Of a DNA stretch of 64,000 bases, positions 19,580 to 28,074 are shown one piece after another (positions within the stretch are counted from its first letter, which is position 1; the number at the start of each line of letters is the position of its first letter). The notes below the pieces were generated by a model, which was not told the DNA's origin, did not search any database, and saw nothing but the letters and a program-made list of their open reading frames with translations. A program made the position numbers and the translations under genes. Source of the DNA: Halobacteria archaeon HArc-gm2 (lineage in GTDB: Archaea > Halobacteriota > Halobacteria > Halobacteriales > Haloarculaceae); contig JAOPKE010000009.1 in assembly GCA_025517465.1 (NCBI GenBank), positions 119,348-183,347 on the forward strand. The letters run 5' to 3'.

Positions 19580-19627
19580 GGACGTGGGGTTCTGGTCGCG
19601 GGGGCGTCAATCTGCTGGATTCGGGTG
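19543..19627. repeat. Direct repeat, original copy (amidohydrolase 5' end)
   Basis: 85 bp covering the first codons and upstream region of the amidohydrolase. About 90 percent of positions match 21193-21277 by eye, in the same orientation and exactly 1650 bp apart, with weaker similarity continuing into the coding side. Confidence 0.85.
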
Positions 19628-19699
19628 CACACTGGCGCGTGGGTGGTTGTCCCGTGAACCAGAGAATCTCTCTGACCCGTGTTGCTCGGTATCCCGGGA

Positions 19700-21097
19700 T
19701 CACTCGGTCATACTGTCATCCCCGCCCTCCGTCGATTCTATCGCGTCGTCGATTCGCTGGATACGGTCCCTGACCTTCTCGTACTCGTCGTCACGGTAGC
19801 TGGTAATTCGCTCACGGTAGGGTTCGACGTGACTGGCGTCGGCTTCGGCGATCAGAGCCAGTGCCAGGGCAGCATTCGCCCGCGGACCGTCCGACAGTGT
19901 CGGCAGTACCTCGACCAATTCGTCGACGGCGTCTACCACGAGCGCCGGATCGACCTCCGCAGCAGCGGCAACGATGCCTGCGCCCTTGTCCCGAAGCCGG
20001 GAATCGTCGGCGGTGAGTGTGTCGACGCCGACCGCCGCGAGCCGATCCGTGTCTTCGATAGCCGCGCGCAGATAGACGAGTGTATTCAGCAACGGCGTCC
20101 GACACGCGACCCGCTCTTCGGTCCTGAGCACCTCGAACAGACGCTCCTCCCATTCGGCGACCATCGACGGCTGCTCAACTGCGACGGCCCGCAACCCCCT
20201 CCCGGCTCTGTTTCGGACCGCGTCGCTTTCGTGGGCGAGCAAGTCCACGAGCGCGTCGACCTCGTTCCGCGGAATCAGTTCGCCGGCCGCCGCTCGCTCC
20301 TCGATTTGCTCGGCGTGGGCCATTCGCGCACGAACCGGGTTTGCAGTCAGTCCGTTCGTCCCGTCGTAGTTACTGAGAACGAACAACGTCGTGCCGCTCA
20401 GGACGACGAGGACGTAGAGGTCGCCGAACTCGAACACGGCACGGACACCCACCAGTCCGGCGATGGTCACGACGACCGTGTAGATCGTCGATAACTCGCC
20501 GTGCGCGTACTCGGCGTAGTACCCGATGCTGGCAGACCGGTCGGCCGCTCTGCCCGCAATGAGCGCCAGCTGCTTGGAAACAGCGCGAAGATCACCCGAA
20601 CTGGGAAATCCGGTGTATGCCAGCGCGGTTCCAACCCAGAGACACAGCGCGGCGAGGGACTGACGGGGTAGTCCGGCAGCGACGAAACGCTCGGCGAGCA
20701 GTGCCAACGGCACGTCGCTGCCGGCGACAGTCCCCTCCATCCCAGGCCGACGCACCACCACACGCACGCCGTAGAGCGCCGCCAGGGCGGCTCCGGTATT
20801 ACCCGCGAGCGGTGCGGCGCTTACCAGGAACGAGCGCCACCGTTCCGGCGGTTCCACGGTGGAGACCCACCCTCCGAGACTCCGTTGCCGTAGCGGATCG
20901 TCGGGCCAATGGAACAGGACCACTTCCTCGACCTCCACGCCGAGGAGTCGACACGTTACGTAGTGGCCGAGCTCGTGAGCGACGATACCCGGAAGAATGA
21001 GGAGAGCGAACGCGTTGCTGAGTACCGTCAACAGCGGATCTACGACGCGTGAGAACGCCGGAACCGAGCGTGCAACGAATGGCATTTTCTGGGCCAT
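19700..21097 (-). CDS. M50-like membrane metalloprotease with HEAT-like repeats
   Basis: 465 residues. HELGHYV within IVAHELGHYVTCRLLGV (about 40) is a zinc-protease HExxH in a hydrophobic context, as in site-2 proteases; several membrane segments follow up to about 270. A second M50 motif (NxxPxxxxDG) is not obvious, so activity is uncertain. The C-terminal third (about 290-450: LVDLLAHESDAVRNRAGRGL, DPALVVDAVDELVEVLP) looks like HEAT/armadillo helices. ATG 21097 chosen over GTG 21106. It sits between two copies of the amidohydrolase 5' end, as if inserted. Confidence 0.75.
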   Translation of the reverse strand: MAQKMPFVARSVPAFSRVVDPLLTVLSNAFALLILPGIVAHELGHYVTCRLLGVEVEEVVLFHWPDDPLRQRSLGGWVSTVEPPERWRSFLVSAAPLAGNTGAALAALYGVRVVVRRPGMEGTVAGSDVPLALLAERFVAAGLPRQSLAALCLWVGTALAYTGFPSSGDLRAVSKQLALIAGRAADRSASIGYYAEYAHGELSTIYTVVVTIAGLVGVRAVFEFGDLYVLVVLSGTTLFVLSNYDGTNGLTANPVRARMAHAEQIEERAAAGELIPRNEVDALVDLLAHESDAVRNRAGRGLRAVAVEQPSMVAEWEERLFEVLRTEERVACRTPLLNTLVYLRAAIEDTDRLAAVGVDTLTADDSRLRDKGAGIVAAAAEVDPALVVDAVDELVEVLPTLSDGPRANAALALALIAEADASHVEPYRERITSYRDDEYEKVRDRIQRIDDAIESTEGGDDSMTE

Positions 21098-21112
21098 ATC
21101 GCCCACTTTACT

Positions 21113-21229
21113 TCAAATGCACAGGTGGTCGGAACGATTTCGGCCGGACCGTACAACGATGACTGTCGGTTCCGTGACAGAGCGGTCGGATGGCAGGACC
21201 TTCCCGCCCGAAACGAGAAGTACGCTCAT
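21113..21229 (-). pseudogene. Truncated duplicate of the amidohydrolase N-terminus
   Basis: ATG at 21229 opens a 38-codon frame beginning MSVLLVSGGKVLPSDRSVTE, clearly a diverged copy of MSELLVSGGQVLLPDHTVTE at 19579. Similarity fades after about 20 codons and the frame ends just before the M50 gene. No zinc ligands are left. Remnant of a duplication or replacement event. Confidence 0.8.
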
Positions 21230-21277
21230 GAGCGTGGGTTTCTGGTCGCGGGAGCGTCAATCTGCTGGATTAGGGTG
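21193..21277. repeat. Direct repeat, second copy (amidohydrolase 5' end)
   Basis: Partner of 19543-19627. Includes the upstream region, so a promoter was probably copied too; it could now drive the M50 gene. Confidence 0.85.
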
Positions 21278-21283
21278 GAGTGT

Positions 21284-21952
21284 TCAATCCTCGAAGTCAC
21301 TCGCGGACGCTCGCTCGTGCGGATAATCTTCCCAGCATTTAATTCCGACGTGGTCAGCAACTTCGTCTATCGTCGCCGGGTCGATCGTCACCGGATGCTT
21401 CGAGATGAGCAAGATCCCACCGTCGGCGAGTTCTTCGACGTGAGGTGCCGGTGCGGACAACAATCGGTTTCGTCCAATGGCCTCGACTTCTTTCGGCGGA
21501 AACAGATCAAGCCAGGTCAGAAACTTTCTGTCGGTCGGTGGCAGGTCATCAACCGAGAGAGGTGCTTTCTGGTTCTGATATGTTTCGATACCGAACACCG
21601 CTCTAGGGTGCCCGTCCAATACAGCATACAGGTGCTTAACTGTCTCGGCTATTTTGTGTAGCGGCTTCGCTCCTGCTATCTCGCTCGTATTCTCAAGGGT
21701 TGGCCCGATAGTATAGCGTATCTGAACGAGATTTCCATCTGGGTGGTCTGAATTTCCGTCTGTGAATATTATACTGAGCAACATATCGTCAACGGACACA
21801 TATACCCTGTATCGAGCCCCGAGATCGTCTTCCTGAATTTCTTCAATCTCGTAGGAGTCCGCTGTCTCCGCAAATTCTACAACTACTTCGAATGCCTCGT
21901 CTCTGGAACGTTCGGGAAGTACGAATACTGCTTTGATCGATTCCTCCAACAT
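21284..21952 (-). CDS. Orphan hypothetical protein of lower GC content
   Basis: 222 residues, no recognised family. An N-terminal alpha/beta region ([38 protein letters not shown]) is followed by a helical part ([20 protein letters not shown]) and a C-terminal strand-rich region ([14 protein letters not shown]). No signal peptide or membrane span. Codon use is visibly more AT-rich than the neighbours (many ATA, AAT, TCT codons), suggesting transfer. It lies just upstream of the duplicated amidohydrolase fragment and the M50 gene. Confidence 0.7.
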   Translation of the reverse strand: MLEESIKAVFVLPERSRDEAFEVVVEFAETADSYEIEEIQEDDLGARYRVYVSVDDMLLSIIFTDGNSDHPDGNLVQIRYTIGPTLENTSEIAGAKPLHKIAETVKHLYAVLDGHPRAVFGIETYQNQKAPLSVDDLPPTDRKFLTWLDLFPPKEVEAIGRNRLLSAPAPHVEELADGGILLISKHPVTIDPATIDEVADHVGIKCWEDYPHERASASDFED

Positions 21953-22138
21953 CGTCTGGCACAGATATTTTCTTGTTTATCCCCACATCAATTATCGCCC
22001 TCACTCACTGCTCGATATCTACAGAGCATAGATGTTCTGGCAGAATCCGTTGAAAGCGACTTCTCCTGGGAGGGTGCGTTCGAATATGACCTCGACCGAA
22101 GGGGAAAGACAGTTGCCTCGGGCCCGCCATCCCTCGTT

Positions 22139-22987
22139 ATGCGCATTGCCGTGCCCAACAAGGGCCGCCTGCACGACCCGTCGGTCGAGTTGCTGGAACG
22201 CGCCGGGTTGCACGTCGTCGACGGCGCGGACCGACAGCTCTACGCCGCGACGGTCGACCCGGACGTCACCGTGCTGTACGCCCGCGCCGCGGACATCCCG
22301 GAGTACGTCTCCGACGGCGCCGCCGACGTGGGAATCACGGGCCTCGACCAGGTCCGCGAGGCCGACCCCGGAAATCTGGAGGAACTGCTCGACCTGGGCT
22401 TCGGGTCCTGCAAGCTCGTCCTCGCCGCGCCGGAAGAGGGCGACATCGAGTCCGTCGAGGATTTGGCCGGCGGCACCGTCGCGACGGAGTTCCCCAACGT
22501 CACCCGGAGCTTCTTCGACGAGGAGGGCGTCGACGTCGACATCGCGGAGGTCTCCGGCGCGACCGAACTCACCCCCCACGTCGACATCGCCGACGCCATC
22601 GTCGACATCACCTCGACCGGGACGACGCTGCGGATGAACCGGCTGAAAGTGATCGACGACGTGCTGGAGTCCTCGGTCCGCCTGTTCGCCCGCGACGACG
22701 TGGCCGACGACGAGAAGGTCCAGCAGGTCGCGATGGCGCTGAGCTCCGTCATCGCCGCGGAGGACAAGCGCTACCTGATGATGAACGTCCCCGCCGACGC
22801 GCTCGACGACGTGAAGGAGGTCCTCCCCGGAATGGGCGGGCCCACCGTCATGGACATCGCCGGCACCGACGACGTCGCCGTCCACGCCGTCGTCGACGAG
22901 CGCGACGTCTTTGAGACCATCAACGCGCTCAAGGGCGTCGGCGCGAGTGACGTGCTGGTCACCGAGATCGAACGCCTCGTGGAATAG
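22139..22987 (+). CDS. hisG: ATP phosphoribosyltransferase (long form)
   Basis: 282 residues. First step of histidine synthesis: ATP plus PRPP to phosphoribosyl-ATP. Seen: [32 protein letters not shown], the PRPP-binding stretch [17 protein letters not shown] and the C-terminal regulatory domain ([26 protein letters not shown]) of the long form, which works without HisZ and is inhibited by histidine in relatives. No other his genes nearby, as is usual in haloarchaea. Confidence 0.97.
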   Translation: MRIAVPNKGRLHDPSVELLERAGLHVVDGADRQLYAATVDPDVTVLYARAADIPEYVSDGAADVGITGLDQVREADPGNLEELLDLGFGSCKLVLAAPEEGDIESVEDLAGGTVATEFPNVTRSFFDEEGVDVDIAEVSGATELTPHVDIADAIVDITSTGTTLRMNRLKVIDDVLESSVRLFARDDVADDEKVQQVAMALSSVIAAEDKRYLMMNVPADALDDVKEVLPGMGGPTVMDIAGTDDVAVHAVVDERDVFETINALKGVGASDVLVTEIERLVE

Positions 22988-23063
22988 CTTCCCTCCTTCC
23001 TGCCAGTCGCTCCGGCGGTCGTCCAAGTCTCCGTCTCGGCGGCCGAGAACGAAGAAAGCCCGC

Positions 23064-23483
23064 TCAAACGAACCCGAAGATATTGTTCAGCGCGACGATC
23101 AGCACGCTCGCGAAGGCGAAGTGGAGCGCCGTGAGCGCCGCGGTCGACTTCCACGGCAGGTCGTAGGCGTAGTTGATAGCGAGCGCGTCGGCGACCAGGA
23201 TCGCGACCAGGGCGATGACGAAGTCGACGCCCGGCGAGACGAGGGTCCGCTCGCCGAGGCCGTAGCGACCGAGCAACAGCGAGACGACGGCGGGGACGAT
23301 GCCGGCCGCGGCGGCGGGCTGGGTCGGGACGTCGCCGACGAAGAACGTCGCGGCGAGGTGGAGCGTGACGGCGTAGAACAGCCAGCCGAGCAGGACGGTG
23401 CCGACGACGGCGAGGATGCCCTGCCCGGTTGGGTCCGGTTGCGACTGGAGGGGCAGGGCGAGGCCCGAGATCAGCGCGAGCAT
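23064..23483 (-). CDS. Small multispan membrane protein (DUF7473-like)
   Basis: 139 residues with four likely helices: ILAVVGTVLLGWLFYAVTLHL, a segment around AAAAGIVPAVVSLLLG, VDFVIALVAILVADALAI, and ALTALHFAFASVLIVALN. The start MLALISGLALPLQ is chosen because the sequence upstream is Arg/Ser-rich and unlike a halophile protein. Resembles haloarchaeal DUF7473 proteins from memory. Function unknown. Confidence 0.75.
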   Translation of the reverse strand: MLALISGLALPLQSQPDPTGQGILAVVGTVLLGWLFYAVTLHLAATFFVGDVPTQPAAAAGIVPAVVSLLLGRYGLGERTLVSPGVDFVIALVAILVADALAINYAYDLPWKSTAALTALHFAFASVLIVALNNIFGFV

Positions 23484-23517
23484 ACCCGCGCTTCTCGGGC
23501 CGCTGGCTTGGGTGCTG

Positions 23518-23655
23518 TCATTCGAGACGCCCGCTCGATTCGCGCTCGCGGCGCGCGACCGCGGACTCGAGGGGACCGCCACACGACGGGCAGGTGACGC
23601 AGAGCGGACTTCGTTCGGTCTCCTGGCCACATTCCTGACAAACGTACTCCGTCAT
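23518..23655 (-). CDS. Small zinc-ribbon protein
   Basis: 45 residues: MTEYVCQECGQETERSPLC then CPSCGGPLES. Two CxxC pairs (YVCQECG, TCPSCGG) can hold one zinc ion, like the rubrerythrin-type ribbons common in haloarchaea. The short Arg/Glu tail is charged. Follows the membrane protein on the opposite side of a 34-bp gap and may be co-transcribed with it. Confidence 0.75.
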   Translation of the reverse strand: MTEYVCQECGQETERSPLCVTCPSCGGPLESAVARRERESSGRLE

Positions 23656-23886
23656 GGCCGCTAGTGACGTGTATCCGACGGAACGTAAAATTACGGTCGC
23701 CGTTCGTCCAGTTTTTCGCCGGGATGGGAACGCGACGGTCTCGTTTCGGGAACGAGTCGCCGCCATCGTATAAACGGCTTCACGAAAACCGCAAGAAGGA
23801 ACGGGTGTGGTCGAATGTCCAGTAAAATCGTATAATGGATATCAGGGCAGCGCTTATCCGTGCTAATTGCTCACGAACGATTGGCT

Positions 23887-24027
23887 ATGAGACCCAATCC
23901 CACAGTTCCCGAATCGAACCAGTACGAATGCCCATCCTGTGGAGCGCGAGCGAGCGACCCGGACGACCGGACCTGCTCGGGCTGTGGCACGTCGATGCGC
24001 TATCTCGGCCACTCCCGAGACCTGTAA
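23887..24027 (+). CDS. Small rubrerythrin-like zinc-ribbon protein
   Basis: 46 residues: MRPNPTVPESNQYECPSCGA, then CSGCG and a final MRYLGHSRDL. The two CxxC pairs 14 residues apart form a zinc ribbon of the type annotated as rubrerythrin-like domain (DUF7129) in haloarchaea. Divergent from the previous small ribbon gene. Role unknown; redox or nucleic-acid contact are possibilities only. Confidence 0.75.
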   Translation: MRPNPTVPESNQYECPSCGARASDPDDRTCSGCGTSMRYLGHSRDL

Positions 24028-24214
24028 CCGATGCCGAGCGGCCCGGCCGACCGACGCGACGGCCGACGCGGAAGCGAGTGAGACGGCGTAGCACGTCCGT
24101 CGCCGGACTCGCGTGACTGCTGTGCCGGCCCACGCACCGGTCGCCGAGACCGAAATGGGGTGAACGCGTCGCTCCGGGCCGAAAGCGAAGAGAAGAACCG
24201 CCGCCTCGACGGGC

Positions 24215-24775
24215 TTATTCGAGCAGGCCGAGCTCTTCGAGTCGCGAGACGATCTTGTCGACCGCTTCTTCGGCGTCGACGGGCTTCTTGCCGCCGGTGA
24301 TGACCAGCTTGCCCGAGCCGAACAGCAGCGCGACGACGTCGGGGTCGTCCAGCCGGTAGACGAGGCCGGGGAACTGCTCGGGCTCGTACTCGATGTTCTC
24401 CAGCCCGAGGCCGATGGCGATGGCGTTCAGGTTGAGCGTGCGACCCAGGTCCGCGGAGGTGACGATGTTCTGGACGACGATCTCGGGGTCCTCGTCGACC
24501 TGGATGTTCAGGTCCCGCAGCTTGTCGAAGACGATGCGGAGGCTCTCGTGGACGTCGTCGGTGCTCTTGGCACCGGTACAGACGATCTTACCCGACCGGA
24601 AGATCAGCGCCGCAGATTTGGGTTCCTGGGTCCGGTAGACGAGGCCGGGGAACTGCTCGGGGTCGTAGTCCGCGCCCTCGAGGTCCATCGCCACGCTCTG
24701 GAGGTCGAGTTCCTGGCCGATACCGGTCGAGGCGACGACGTTCTCGATATTTATAGTTTCCTTGGGATCTGCCAT
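24215..24775 (-). CDS. tbp: TATA-box-binding protein
   Basis: 186 residues made of two similar repeats of about 90: INIENVVASTGIGQELDLQS ... FPGLVYR ... AALIFRSGKIVCTGAKS, then VQNIVTSADLGRTLNLNAIA ... FPGLVYR ... VALLFGSGKLVITGGKK. It binds TATA elements and recruits TFB and RNA polymerase. Acidic C-terminus as usual in archaea. Haloarchaea often have several tbp copies; whether this is the main one cannot be told here. Confidence 0.98.
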   Translation of the reverse strand: MADPKETINIENVVASTGIGQELDLQSVAMDLEGADYDPEQFPGLVYRTQEPKSAALIFRSGKIVCTGAKSTDDVHESLRIVFDKLRDLNIQVDEDPEIVVQNIVTSADLGRTLNLNAIAIGLGLENIEYEPEQFPGLVYRLDDPDVVALLFGSGKLVITGGKKPVDAEEAVDKIVSRLEELGLLE

Positions 24776-24792
24776 GTCTCGTTTTAAGTCAC

Positions 24793-24812
24793 GTATTTAA
24801 GGCTTATAAAGG
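24793..24812 (-). promoter_or_regulatory. Promoter region of tbp with two TATA-like boxes
   Basis: On the minus strand CCTTTATAAG and TTAAATAC follow one another 18-37 bases before the ATG. Either can act as TATA box for a short-leader or leaderless transcript. Confidence 0.55.
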
Positions 24813-24929
24813 TTCATGCATCCATTGATACGTTCCTCTATCGACCGACAGTTCTCCCGGACGGCGCGGGGATGCGCGAGTCGAACCAGTGGATGGAATC
24901 GATCACACTGCCGAGAGTACTACCGTGAA

Positions 24930-25210
24930 CAACGACAGAGGAAAGCCCCGGACCTGTGCGGTCCCGCGGCTCGCTGCGCTCCTCAGTCGCTCCGCTCCCT
25001 TCGGTGCTTGCTTCGCCGGGGTTCCCGCACAGGTCCGCCCCTTTCATTCCCACCCGGTATCGCCTGCCTCATCCGGAGAAACGGGCGGGACTGAAAGGGG
25101 CCGTCCTCTCGGGGAAGGCGGACCCGACAAGCACCGCAGTGAGCGTTGCGAGCGAGGAGCGCAGTCGTGGGCCCCCAACCCGAGAGGACGGGGGCTTTCC
25201 TCTGTCGTTG
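24930..25210. repeat. Inverted-repeat element, 281 bp, perfect 20-bp ends
   Basis: The ends are perfect inverted copies: CAACGACAGAGGAAAGCCCC at 24930-24949 and its complement at 25191-25210. Each half carries the core CTGCGCTCCTC (or its complement), the words GGTGCTTG and CCCCTTTCA. No protein-like frame and no transposase. Related to 32144-32576 and 63820-64000. Together with the tbp promoter it fills the 537-bp gap up to 25312. Confidence 0.8.
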
Positions 25211-25312
25211 AATACGATTGCTCTCCTGCCGTTGCCTTCACTCAGCCCCACTATTAGCTATCAGTATCCGCGGACCGGTAGGCTGATTGGCGCACCACTG
25301 CGCCCTACAGAC

Positions 25313-26353
25313 GTGTACGTCCTCGAACTGGCGGGCCAGGACGACGAGTTCGCCGCGCGCGAGGCGGCCAGCGTCGCCAGCGACGTGAGCCTCGTCGCGC
25401 CGGGGCTCGCGACGGCGAGCGAACTCGACCGCGCTCGCGCGCGGACGCTCGCCTACACCCACCACGCGAGCGAACTGGTGGGGACCTGCGACCCCGACGT
25501 CGAGAGCGCCCGCACCCTGCTCGAAGACGCCCCCGCCACCGACCGCTCGGGGTCCGTCGCCGTCCGCGCCGTCGACGTCCGCTACACGACCGACGTCGAC
25601 ACCCAGGCCGTCGAGCGGGAACTCGGCGGCGTCCTCGTCGACCAGGGCTTCTCGGTGGACCTCGACAATCCAGACCACGAACTCCGCGTTGTCTTCAGCG
25701 ACGCGGCGGGCGACGTCGACGACGATACCCCCGGACGGATCTGCGCCGTCGGCTGGGCCGTCGCCGCCTCCGTCCGGGACTTCGGTCAGCGCATGCCATC
25801 GGACCGGCCGTTCTTCCAGCCCGGGAGCATGGCGCCGATGGACGCCCGCGCACTCGCCAACCTCGCCGGCGCCCGACCCGGCGCGACGATTCTCGACCCG
25901 ATGTGCGGCACCGGTGGCGTCCCTATCGAGGCTGGCCTGCTGGGCGCGAGAGTCGTCGGCAGCGACGCCCAGTGGAAGATGGTCCGCGGCGCGAGCCAGA
26001 ACCTCGCCGACGCGCTCGGTGAGGACCGGAACGCGGACGACCCCCGCTATCCCGAACCCGGCTCGTGGGATGTGTTTCGCGCCGACGCGACCGACTTTCC
26101 GGTCCGTGACGACGCCGTCGACGGCGTCGTCTTCGACGCCCCCTACGGTCGCCAGTCGAAGATCGAAGGCGACCTGGAAACTATCGTCTCGGGCGCACTC
26201 GCCGAGGCCCGCCGCGTTTCCTCGTGCTGCGTCCTGATGGCCGACCGATCGTGGGAGGACGCCGCAGTGGACGCAGGCTGGACCGTCGACTCGCGCTTCG
26301 AGCGGCGGGTCCACCGGTCGCTCGTCAGGCACGTCCACGTGCTCGACGGGTGA
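25313..26353 (+). CDS. tRNA (guanine-N2) methyltransferase, THUMP type (TrmG10)
   Basis: 346 residues from a GTG start; the protein then begins MYVLELAGQDDEFAAREAAS, the normal family N-terminus. An open frame continues upstream only because the repeat element reads through. A THUMP-like tRNA-binding region (to about 170) is followed by the methyltransferase: DPMCGTGG (about 195, SAM), and DAPYGRQ (about 275) in the place of the N/D-PPY catalytic motif. The family methylates G10 of tRNA to m2G/m22G. Cytoplasmic. Confidence 0.9.
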   Translation: MYVLELAGQDDEFAAREAASVASDVSLVAPGLATASELDRARARTLAYTHHASELVGTCDPDVESARTLLEDAPATDRSGSVAVRAVDVRYTTDVDTQAVERELGGVLVDQGFSVDLDNPDHELRVVFSDAAGDVDDDTPGRICAVGWAVAASVRDFGQRMPSDRPFFQPGSMAPMDARALANLAGARPGATILDPMCGTGGVPIEAGLLGARVVGSDAQWKMVRGASQNLADALGEDRNADDPRYPEPGSWDVFRADATDFPVRDDAVDGVVFDAPYGRQSKIEGDLETIVSGALAEARRVSSCCVLMADRSWEDAAVDAGWTVDSRFERRVHRSLVRHVHVLDG

Positions 26354-26378
26354 GGATTCCCGCGCGTTCGCAGTAGAA

Positions 26379-26915
26379 TCAGTCGAGGAGTGCCAGCGCC
26401 GTCTCGCTGTCCCCGTCCATCTGCGCCAGCAGGTCCCGAACGAACTCCCTGGATTCCTCGTCGGCCCTCACCAGCACCATCCCCTCGTCGGGCTGGCCGT
26501 ACACCACACTGGCGCCCTCGGGAACGGCCAGAATCGCGGGGAGGGCGGCCAGGTCCTCCTCGCCATCGACGCGGACCAGAGTCGTGCCGGCCTCGTCGAT
26601 GCCGGTCCGGAGCGTCTCCAGCAGATCGCTCGTCAGCGTCGCCGCAGGATTGTCGATCGTTCGCTCCCGGTCGAATCCCGTGATACCCTCGCGTATCTCC
26701 TCGTCGACGGTCTGGCGCTTGGTCTTCTCGTCGACGAAGGCGACGGCGGGAACGTGGTCCGCCTGCAGGAGGTGGTAGGTGACGACGTCGCCGACCGCGA
26801 CGATTGGTTCAGTCGCCGCGGAGAGAAGCGTCTCGGCGTCGGTGTAGATCGGCCCGAGCGGGTCTTTCAGTTCGCCGCGGAGCGCGTCGGGCAGTTCGAG
26901 AACGACGTCGGACAC
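26379..26915 (-). CDS. GTP-dependent dephospho-CoA kinase (DUF359)
   Basis: 178 residues. Last step of CoA synthesis in archaea, using GTP. Family features: LRGELKDPLGPIY near the start, IVAVGDVVTYHLL, AFVDEKTKRQ, VDGEEDLAALPAILAVPEG and VVYGQPDEGMVLV. Last gene of the IF2-gamma/PIN/Rpo7/Spt4 operon, two bases after the spt4 stop. Confidence 0.92.
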   Translation of the reverse strand: MSDVVLELPDALRGELKDPLGPIYTDAETLLSAATEPIVAVGDVVTYHLLQADHVPAVAFVDEKTKRQTVDEEIREGITGFDRERTIDNPAATLTSDLLETLRTGIDEAGTTLVRVDGEEDLAALPAILAVPEGASVVYGQPDEGMVLVRADEESREFVRDLLAQMDGDSETALALLD

Positions 26916-26917
26916 GT

Positions 26918-27115
26918 TCAGCGGACTTTCAGCGCGTAGCTCCCCGGCTCCGTGACCTCCATCTCCTTGGCGATGTCGGAGCTCTCGGGGTGGGCGATGA
27001 CGACGTAGCCGGCCCAGTCCTCGGTGAGCGAACTCGACCCGCAGGCGTCACACACCTCCTCGTTCGAGGCGTCCTGGACGCGGTGGCACTCGCGGCAGAC
27101 CAGTCTGTCGGCCAT
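26918..27115 (-). CDS. spt4: Transcription elongation factor Spt4 (RpoE'')
   Basis: 65 residues with the zinc ribbon CRECHRVQ ... CDACGSS and the Spt5-contact region EDWAGYVVIAHPE. Spt4 binds Spt5 (NusG) and aids RNA polymerase processivity. Its ATG shares one base with the rpo7 stop (TGATG), so translation is coupled. Confidence 0.96.
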   Translation of the reverse strand: MADRLVCRECHRVQDASNEEVCDACGSSSLTEDWAGYVVIAHPESSDIAKEMEVTEPGSYALKVR

Positions 27116-27696
27116 CAGCTCTCACCGGCTTCCGCCTGCTGGGCGGCGCGTTTCTCGCGCTCGGTCTCCAGCCAGCCGTGCTTGCCGAGGCCGACCTGCT
27201 TGGCCGTGAGGCCGATCTTGGAGTCACGCGGGTTGCGCTCGTCGATGCTCTTGGTGACGATGCGGGCGCGGACGGCGTCGCCGACCGCGAGCGTCTCGTT
27301 GGACTCGCGGGAGGCCAGCGCCTGGCCCTCCTCGTCGTAGGCGAGGTACTCGTCGGATATCTGCGAGACGTGCAGCAGGCCGTCGACCGGCCCGATGCCG
27401 ACGAAGGCGCCGAAGTTGACGACCTCGACGACCTCGCCGTCGACGACCTCCTGCATCTGCGGATCGTAGGTGAGCGCGTCGAACTCCGCCTCGAAGAAGA
27501 CACCCTCCTGTCCGGGGAGAACGGCGCCGTCGCCGATGTCCTTCACGTCGATGACCGAGACGACCGAGCCGACGTCCTCGTCCATCCGGCCCTCGAGTTT
27601 GTCCTGCAGGAGCTTCTTCACGAGGTCCGGCGTCACCTCTGCGAGATGCCTGGGCGGTACCTCCACCGTGTCGCGTAGTCTGACCCGTTTGTACAT
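27115..27696 (-). CDS. rpo7: DNA-directed RNA polymerase subunit Rpo7 (E')
   Basis: 193 residues. N-terminal RNP-like part (MYKRVRLRDTVEVPPRHLA) and an S1/OB domain (GEVVEVVNFGAFVGIGPVDG, LLHVSQISDEY). Forms the Rpo4/7 stalk that binds emerging RNA. The acidic/Gln-rich C-tail is typical of halophiles. Starts three bases after the PIN gene ends. Confidence 0.97.
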   Translation of the reverse strand: MYKRVRLRDTVEVPPRHLAEVTPDLVKKLLQDKLEGRMDEDVGSVVSVIDVKDIGDGAVLPGQEGVFFEAEFDALTYDPQMQEVVDGEVVEVVNFGAFVGIGPVDGLLHVSQISDEYLAYDEEGQALASRESNETLAVGDAVRARIVTKSIDERNPRDSKIGLTAKQVGLGKHGWLETEREKRAAQQAEAGES

Positions 27697-27699
27697 GTG

Positions 27700-28074
27700 T
27701 TATGGTTGAGTGATGGCGAGTTTGTGCTGGCCCCTTAAACTAATTACTGGTACGCCCGCGTCGAGCAGACGGCGTTTGAGGGGCTTGTCGTTCGTGACCG
27801 CGTGCGTCGCGTCCGGGTGGCTCGCCAGCTCCAGGACGGCGTCGTCGGCGTAGTCCGCGTCGGTGGCGACGGCCTCGCAGCGCTCGACCAGGTCGCGTCC
27901 GACGCTGGCGGCGGTGGCCTCTTCCCCGTTGCCGTCGGCCAGTTTCTCGAGTTCCGCGACGACCGCTTCGGGGGTGACCAGGTCGGTCGTATTTGCGACC
28001 CGTTCGAGTTCGTCGAACAGCCTGACGTCGCATTCGACGGGCATCATGAGTGCGTTCGTGTCGACGACGATCAT
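27700..28074 (-). CDS. PIN-domain nuclease, Fcf1/VapC9-like
   Basis: 124 residues. [13 protein letters not shown] supplies the first catalytic Asp, [13 protein letters not shown] an acidic residue, [11 protein letters not shown] and [15 protein letters not shown] the others. Such PIN proteins are conserved between IF2-gamma and rpo7 in haloarchaea and are thought to act in rRNA processing. The ATG overlaps the IF2-gamma stop. Confidence 0.88.
   Translation of the reverse strand: MIVVDTNALMMPVECDVRLFDELERVANTTDLVTPEAVVAELEKLADGNGEEATAASVGRDLVERCEAVATDADYADDAVLELASHPDATHAVTNDKPLKRRLLDAGVPVISLRGQHKLAITQP

Noticed and set aside
24950..25060. Possible tRNA or small-RNA gene
   Set aside because: Stems are present but no anticodon arm or T-loop can be folded; the sequence belongs to the repeat element.
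24956..25312. N-terminal extension of the tRNA methyltransferase
   Set aside because: The upstream frame is read-through of the inverted-repeat element; GTG 25313 gives the family's normal MYVLELAG start.
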